The notes beneath the pieces are model-generated. The model ran no database searches, was not told the DNA's origin, and was given only the letters and a program-made list of their open reading frames with translations. Of a stretch of 64,000 nucleotides of DNA, positions 59,604-64,000 are shown one piece after another (position 1 is the first letter of the stretch; each line of letters opens with the position of its first letter). The DNA lies in assembly GCF_918797505.1 (NCBI RefSeq), contig NC_092795.1:21067131-21131130 (forward strand), in the 5' to 3' direction. The stretch comes from Bemisia tabaci (lineage: Eukaryota; Arthropoda; Insecta; Hemiptera; Aleyrodidae). The position numbers and the translations under genes are program-made.

Positions 59604-61100
59604 TAACATTCGCACTTCAAGAAACCCATAAACAATTTTACATGCAATTCTTTTTTGCTTATTTTTCTGTCTAAACTAAACTCTTTTAAAAACCGATTAT
59701 ATATAATCGGTTATATATAATCGGTATATATAAAATCGGTATATATAGTCGGTTTTCAAAAAATTTAATTTAAACAGAAAAATAAGTGTTCATAGTGCGG
59801 ATAAAGTGTCAAAAATTGAGCAGTATACTTCAACATAGTGAATTTTTTTTGATGAGTAAACCATTAAATCCACCGTAAGATAAAAGAAATGAAAAACAGT
59901 TACCTTGGCAGAAGTACCTAGACGAAAAATTGAGTTAGTTGGTATGGAAATCAGCTTGCCAGCACGCAAGTGAGCCCGAATGTGTAAAATATTTCAAATT
60001 TAATCACACGCGTCATTTTTGGTCAGTTGAAGTTGATTTTCCAAACCGTCAAAAGTCACGGTTTTCGCGTGCCGCTTCAATTAAAATCTGAGAAATGTAA
60101 TACGTTCGGTGTTAAAACAGACTTCCGATTTGCTCAAGTCGCGAGAATTTCACTTGTCATTACATGGAAAAGTGTAAAAATCCTCTCAGACTTTTACAAA
60201 GTCGGATGGAATACCCTATGAGTTACACAAGTCATCTCTAAAAATAAAATTTGGATTTGAGTAAAATCTTATTATTTGAGGAGGGACCGACATTTTGAAT
60301 AAGCAGGAAATTTCGGTTTCCTCATAATAATGAATTATTTTGAGTCAATCATTGCGTAAGGAGATGTTTTATAAAATATTGTTGTTGTTGCTGTTTTGTA
60401 AAATGCATGCGTTAGAAATTTTCCCCCTTTTTGAGCGGGATGGGGGGGGGGGCTGACAGTTATTTTATGAGTGAGGTATTTGAAATTAAATTTTCAGTAC
60501 TAAAACTTTTCATACACCAAAGAATATAAAGAGAAAAATGTTTCAATCGATCAATTTCTCAAACATTTGGAAACTGAATGTGCTCTGAGCATTTCAAAAA
60601 CTGGGTTTATCGATACGTAGTGTGTCTTGTCTCTGCCGACCGAGTTTTGCCAGTTTCAAGGGTCTAAACGTTCATGATTGAGTTGCAGTTGAAAACAAGA
60701 ACATTTCTGTTCTTTTCCAAAGTTGTAAACAATTTCTCACTGGGTACCCACATCACATCACACTATTTTAAAAGGAGGAAAGTAGCATAACTTTGGGATA
60801 GAAATTTGTGTTCTTATGACAGCTGGCCATCACGAGCAATGATCAATACCAATGAATGTTTACAATAATTTCAATTAAAATGCCAATTCTTGACCAGTTA
60901 TAAAGGAAAGGAAATATAATAGACCCTCGCGCGGTCCGATTTTAACGTTCAGAACTTTCAGGTAGTTTTTGAACTAAAGACAATCCTATAAAGAGTTTTT
61001 TTGGGGGAGGATACATTACTCAATTTACTCTGCTAAAAATCTCGGAATAAGATCCAGAGTGCATCTCACTCCAAAGTGTATAGTTCACTTAATAATTGAG
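59604..61100. other. Intergenic DNA between the two CCCTGGTAAA elements
   Basis: No gene recognised. It contains the AT-rich palindrome at 59657-59789 and a short poly-G run at 60447-60458. The remainder is unremarkable AT-rich sequence with only short frames. Confidence 0.4.
59657..59789. repeat. AT-rich palindrome with repeated ATATATAATCGG units
   Basis: Outer arms CTTATTTTTCTGT and ACAGAAAAATAAG enclose several units of ATCGGTTATATATA and its partial complements between 59690 and 59756 (CCGATTATATATAATCGG is itself a perfect palindrome). The whole block can fold into a cruciform or hairpin. Confidence 0.75.
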
Positions 61101-61349
61101 GCGTTGGGTGCGGAAAAGGAATTTCTTGGTTGCGGTATCTCAGAATCTCCCGTACTAATTTTTATTCCAGAGAGGAAACCATAGGGTGAATTTTCTAAAA
61201 CTTTACGTTTTTAGCACTGTAAAATCATAAAGAATATCGAGTCAAAGTTTTAAAAATTTTTTATGCATTTACTTTAATCATAATGGATGAAATGTTAGCG
61301 GAGATTTTGAGACACTGCAACCAAGAAATCCCTTTCTGCATCCCGCGCA
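61101..61349. mobile_element. MITE with about 50-bp imperfect inverted ends
   Basis: The left arm (from GCGTTGGGTGCGGAAAAGGA, 61101) matches the reverse complement of the right arm (GCGCGGGATGCAGAAAGGGA, ending 61349) through TTTCTTGGTTGC and TCTCARAATCTCC, about 40 of 50 positions. The interior of about 150 bp is AT-rich without coding capacity. Confidence 0.7.
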
Positions 61350-61369
61350 TCCATTGGAACCGTGCGAAT

Positions 61370-62000
61370 TCAGAGCGGAATCTCATACGTTTGCGGTGTT
61401 AATTCCTCTCTAGCAGCGAGGATTTTACCTTCTCGGTAATGCCACTCGGGTTTTTCAGGATCAGAATAGACCCTAAGGTCCAATGGCACCTCGGATCTTA
61501 TTCCAAGATTAACATCACGCAAAACCCCAAACGTATTCCTGGACTTTTCCCTCGGAATGAGGACAAACGAGTACTTTGAATATTTTTTGAAAATTATCTT
61601 AAAGAAAATGCTTAAAGCGATTGATAAACGCACTAGGGTAACATTGACTGAAGCACGATGCAATTTTCGTGAAGAGCGAAGGTCCTCAAAGGGCCCAAAC
61701 CGTAAGATTTGCGGTCTGACACTGGTCACTCGGCGTCGATCCTCGAGGAAACTAGCGCGGAAAGAAAATCGATCGGAACATAGATGGACGCGAAGCACCG
61801 ATCAACTGCAACTGAGGAAGAGTCCACTGGTGAACTCTCACTCGCGGAACCACCCCTCCGCATCGCAGCAGCCGCTTCCGAAGACGCGGTCCGAGGTTGC
61901 CGCAAAACTTTTGCACGACGGCATGCTGCCGTGTAGAGTAAAAACGGCATATGAACCTTCAGGCGTTACCAAATTTCCTCTAATGAAACACGAATGTTCT
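61370..62000 (-). other. GC-richer block with long overlapping open frames, unidentified
   Basis: A minus-strand frame of 142 codons (61798-61370) ends in a charged, protein-like stretch (GVLRDVNLGIRSEVPLDLRV, then YSDPEKPEWHYREGK). A plus-strand frame of 150 codons (61557-62009) overlaps it. I recognise neither. Base composition differs from the AT-rich neighbours. It could be a terminal exon of an unseen gene, a decayed gene fragment, or chance open sequence in GC-rich DNA. Copy B of the CCCTGGTAAA element abuts at 62001. Confidence 0.25.
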
Positions 62001-62930
62001 CCCTGGTAAAAATTGGCAGTAGAATCTGTGTTCCAAAATACCAGCGACCTAAAGCCGGCAGTAAGATTTTCAAAAGCTTCTATAGCCGGCTGCACAATTT
62101 CTTATAGCCTTCTACAGCCGATGGCGATTGAGCAACAGCCAGGCGATAAAGTGTATGCTAAATGTTACTTATTACGGATGCTAGGACTGTTTTTGGATCA
62201 CCGCTCTATTTTTGGGCCGTAGTATCTTGATTTATTTTGCGCGGAAAGCTCCGTACTTTTGAGGGATGCCTGCCTTCCTAATATGTTGGAGCGCCTTCAA
62301 TTTCGTATGATACTGTGCAATACTTCTGGTGTGAAATAGTTGCTTCAAGCGCCGTGGCACGTTGCGGCGCGGCGGGCGGGCGGGCAGCCAGCGCGAAAAG
62401 CGCCTTAGCGCCTACAAACCTAACAGGGATACTTCACGCATTGCGCCATGCGTGAAGTATCCCTGTTAGGTTTGTAGGCACTGGTGCGTCGCCGCTCTGC
62501 TTTGTGTTCGGCTCTAATATTTAATCTGGCGGAGTCAGCGTTATTCAACTCATGATTTTGAAATGTTTGCACATCCTGTATGGATTATTCTCATTTTAAT
62601 TGATGAAAAAAAATATGTATTAAAGGAAAATATAATGTGTGTTTTTTCAATATTAAGGTGGCTCCGTATCAAACTTAATGCTTTCTAAAGCACACGAATT
62701 TCTACACAATTTCTTATAGCCTTTTATAGCCGATGGGGATAAAGTGTAAAGCCCGGCGATAGGAACTATAGCCCGGCTGCATACTTTTTTATCGCTTCGT
62801 ATAGCTCGGCTATATGATTTGCTCCGCTTTCTACAGCCAGCTATATGATTTTCTATTGCCTTCTTTAGCCGGCTATAAGAATTCCTTTGGTATTTTGAAA
62901 CGCAGCTCCTATCGCCAATTTTTACCAGGG
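62001..62930 (-). mobile_element. CCCTGGTAAAAATTGG element, copy B (inverted relative to A)
   Basis: The left end CCCTGGTAAAAATTGGCAGT corresponds to the right end of copy A, and the right end (reverse complement CCCTGGTAAAAATTGGCGAT, to 62930) corresponds to the left end of copy A. Blocks such as GTATCTTGATTTATTTTGC, the GCGGCGCGGCGGG run and TATAGCCGGCT repeats follow in inverted order. Length is 930 bp against about 950 bp in copy A. There is no coding frame, and the middle contains a perfect palindrome. Confidence 0.88.
62410..62479. repeat. Perfect 31-bp-arm palindrome at the centre of copy B
   Basis: Arms 62410-62440 and 62449-62479 are exact reverse complements around the 8-nt spacer TTGCGCCA. 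Each arm reads GCCTACAAACCTAACAGGG and continues ATACTTCACGCA. In copy A the corresponding site is a shorter, mismatched palindrome around CACGCATTGCGTAATGCGTG. Confidence 0.92.
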
Positions 62931-63260
62931 CTGGTAAACTTATAAATATTTTCCTTCCAACTTTTTAGATAATTTTGTTCACAATTTCACCTAAAGTCTC
63001 TGAAAATTTCAAAGGAAAATATTCGCATCTTTCCTCAAAAATAAACATTTAATTGAAGGAGATTTGGCAACTCTCGGAATGTTCATACGGCGTTCTTTCG
63101 TAGGACGGCAGCATAGGCGACAATGGACCACTAGATAAAGATAGAGTGAGGACTACCTATGTAGGTTTTATACTCGTGTTCCTTGGTTGAAAATGCACGC
63201 AGAGTACGTTTAACCTGCTACAAAAGTTCAGAATCAACAGATAAGTGAGATATTGAAGCG

Positions 63261-63540
63261 CTGCGGGCTGATTTTTGATATTGATAGACAAAGCGATAGA
63301 AAAAGAAGACATAAGGAGTATGCAGCGATCCTATTGGTTGAAGTGGGTGGCTCTTAAAGACTAAGGGGGTAAATGATGGAACAACTATCGGGTCTCTCGT
63401 GGGTTGCCGTGCCGTTAGCTAGTCTATTACTTACGTTCTTTGTCCAGTGCAACCACCCCCTTCCACAAATAGGATCCTCCATTTCCTTTTTTTTTCTTTG
63501 CCTATCGCTTTGTATATCAATTTCAACAATCACCCCGCTG
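63261..63540 (+). mobile_element. MITE with CAAAGCGATAG inverted ends, tandem copy 1
   Basis: The left end CTGCGGGCTGATTTTTGATA runs on through TTGATAGACAAAGCGATAG. The reverse complement of the right end begins CAGCGGGGTGATTGTTGAAA and runs on through TTGATATACAAAGCGATAG. The arms are about 40-45 bp. The interior includes TCTCTCGTGGGTTGCCG and TAGGATCCTCCATTTCC, shared with the adjoining copy. Confidence 0.8.
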
Positions 63541-63811
63541 GAGGCTGATTACTGAAATTGATAGGCAAATCGAAAGGCAAAGAAGATGACGGGAAAATAG
63601 TGGGATCTTTATTGCGTGAAACGAGTGGTTATCACTTTATCATGGACTAGGAGGAAATAGGAAAAAAGGCTCTCTCGTGGGTTGCCGATAGTTAGTCCAT
63701 ACTCATCACCTTTGTATATTGCAACTAACAACTTCCACCGATAGGATCCTTCCATTTCCCCTCTCCTCTGTCTATGGCTTTGTCTATTAATTTCAATAAT
63801 CAGCTTGCTGG
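63541..63811 (+). mobile_element. MITE with CAAAGCGATAG inverted ends, tandem copy 2
   Basis: It directly follows copy 1 head to tail. It starts GAGGCTGATTACTGAAATTG and ends with the mirrored TTAATTTCAATAATCAGC near 63803. It shares TCTCTCGTGGGTTGCCGATAG, GATAGGATCCTTCCATTTCC and GGCTTTGTCTATTAATTTCA with the first copy at diverged identity. After 63811 the window ends in unremarkable sequence. Confidence 0.75.
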
Positions 63812-64000
63812 GTGGAGAAAGACCACTTCTCGGTCATGATGTTTCAGAATATAGCCTCCAACGTTTCAAACACTATGATCGCAAACTGACTGTATGTAAT
63901 TAGTTGCAAAATTTTCCGAATAATCCTAATGATTTTTTCTATCTAAAACGGCAGAGTGCCTTCAACTCTTCATTAATACTTCAATGACACGTCTTTCAGG

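Overview
The window looks like nuclear DNA of an invertebrate animal, most likely an insect. It is AT-rich, its genes are split by GT-AG introns, intergenic DNA is long, and there is a dense load of short non-autonomous DNA transposons. The species cannot be fixed from the sequence alone. I rebuilt the gene models by hand by matching splice sites and reading phase, so they are predictions without transcript support.

Region 1 (1-4287): an intronless, divergent POU-homeodomain gene on the minus strand (1591-2400) stands head to head with a small intronless YAE1-type gene (3076-3504). The spacer between them carries a CCAAT box and an E-box. Region 2 (4288-16605): a 10-exon AFG2/SPATA5-family double AAA+ ATPase of 768 residues. 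Its introns hold a Tigger deletion derivative (7511-8300), other MITE-like elements and a local duplication. Region 3 (19408-24613, minus): a six-exon TMEM41B-type VTT-domain protein of 340 residues, convergent with AFG2. Region 4 (26211-44137): a 19-coding-exon SEC31 COPII coat gene of 1227 residues, head to head with TMEM41B across a CCAAT-rich spacer. Region 5 (44138-49151): the SEC31 3' end, then gene-poor DNA holding a duplicated block with E2F- and CCAAT-like sites. Region 6 (49152-55964, minus): a five-coding-exon very-long-chain fatty acid elongase of 294 residues whose introns are packed with fold-back elements and a long near-perfect hairpin. Region 7 (55965-64000): no recognised gene; almost wall-to-wall inverted-repeat elements, including two inverted copies of one roughly 0.94-kb element.

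Functionally the genes are housekeeping. YAE1 serves Fe-S loading of the ribosome recycling ATPase ABCE1. AFG2 serves 60S ribosome maturation. TMEM41B, SEC31 and the elongase all act at the endoplasmic reticulum (lipid scrambling, COPII export, lipid synthesis). The genes are not an operon; the only likely shared control is at the two head-to-head spacers.

The least explained feature is a GC-rich module (GCGCC-TACAA ... ACTTCACGCATTGCG). It recurs inside at least three otherwise different transposon types in the last 12 kb: tandem in two of them, and folded into a perfect 31-bp palindrome in another.
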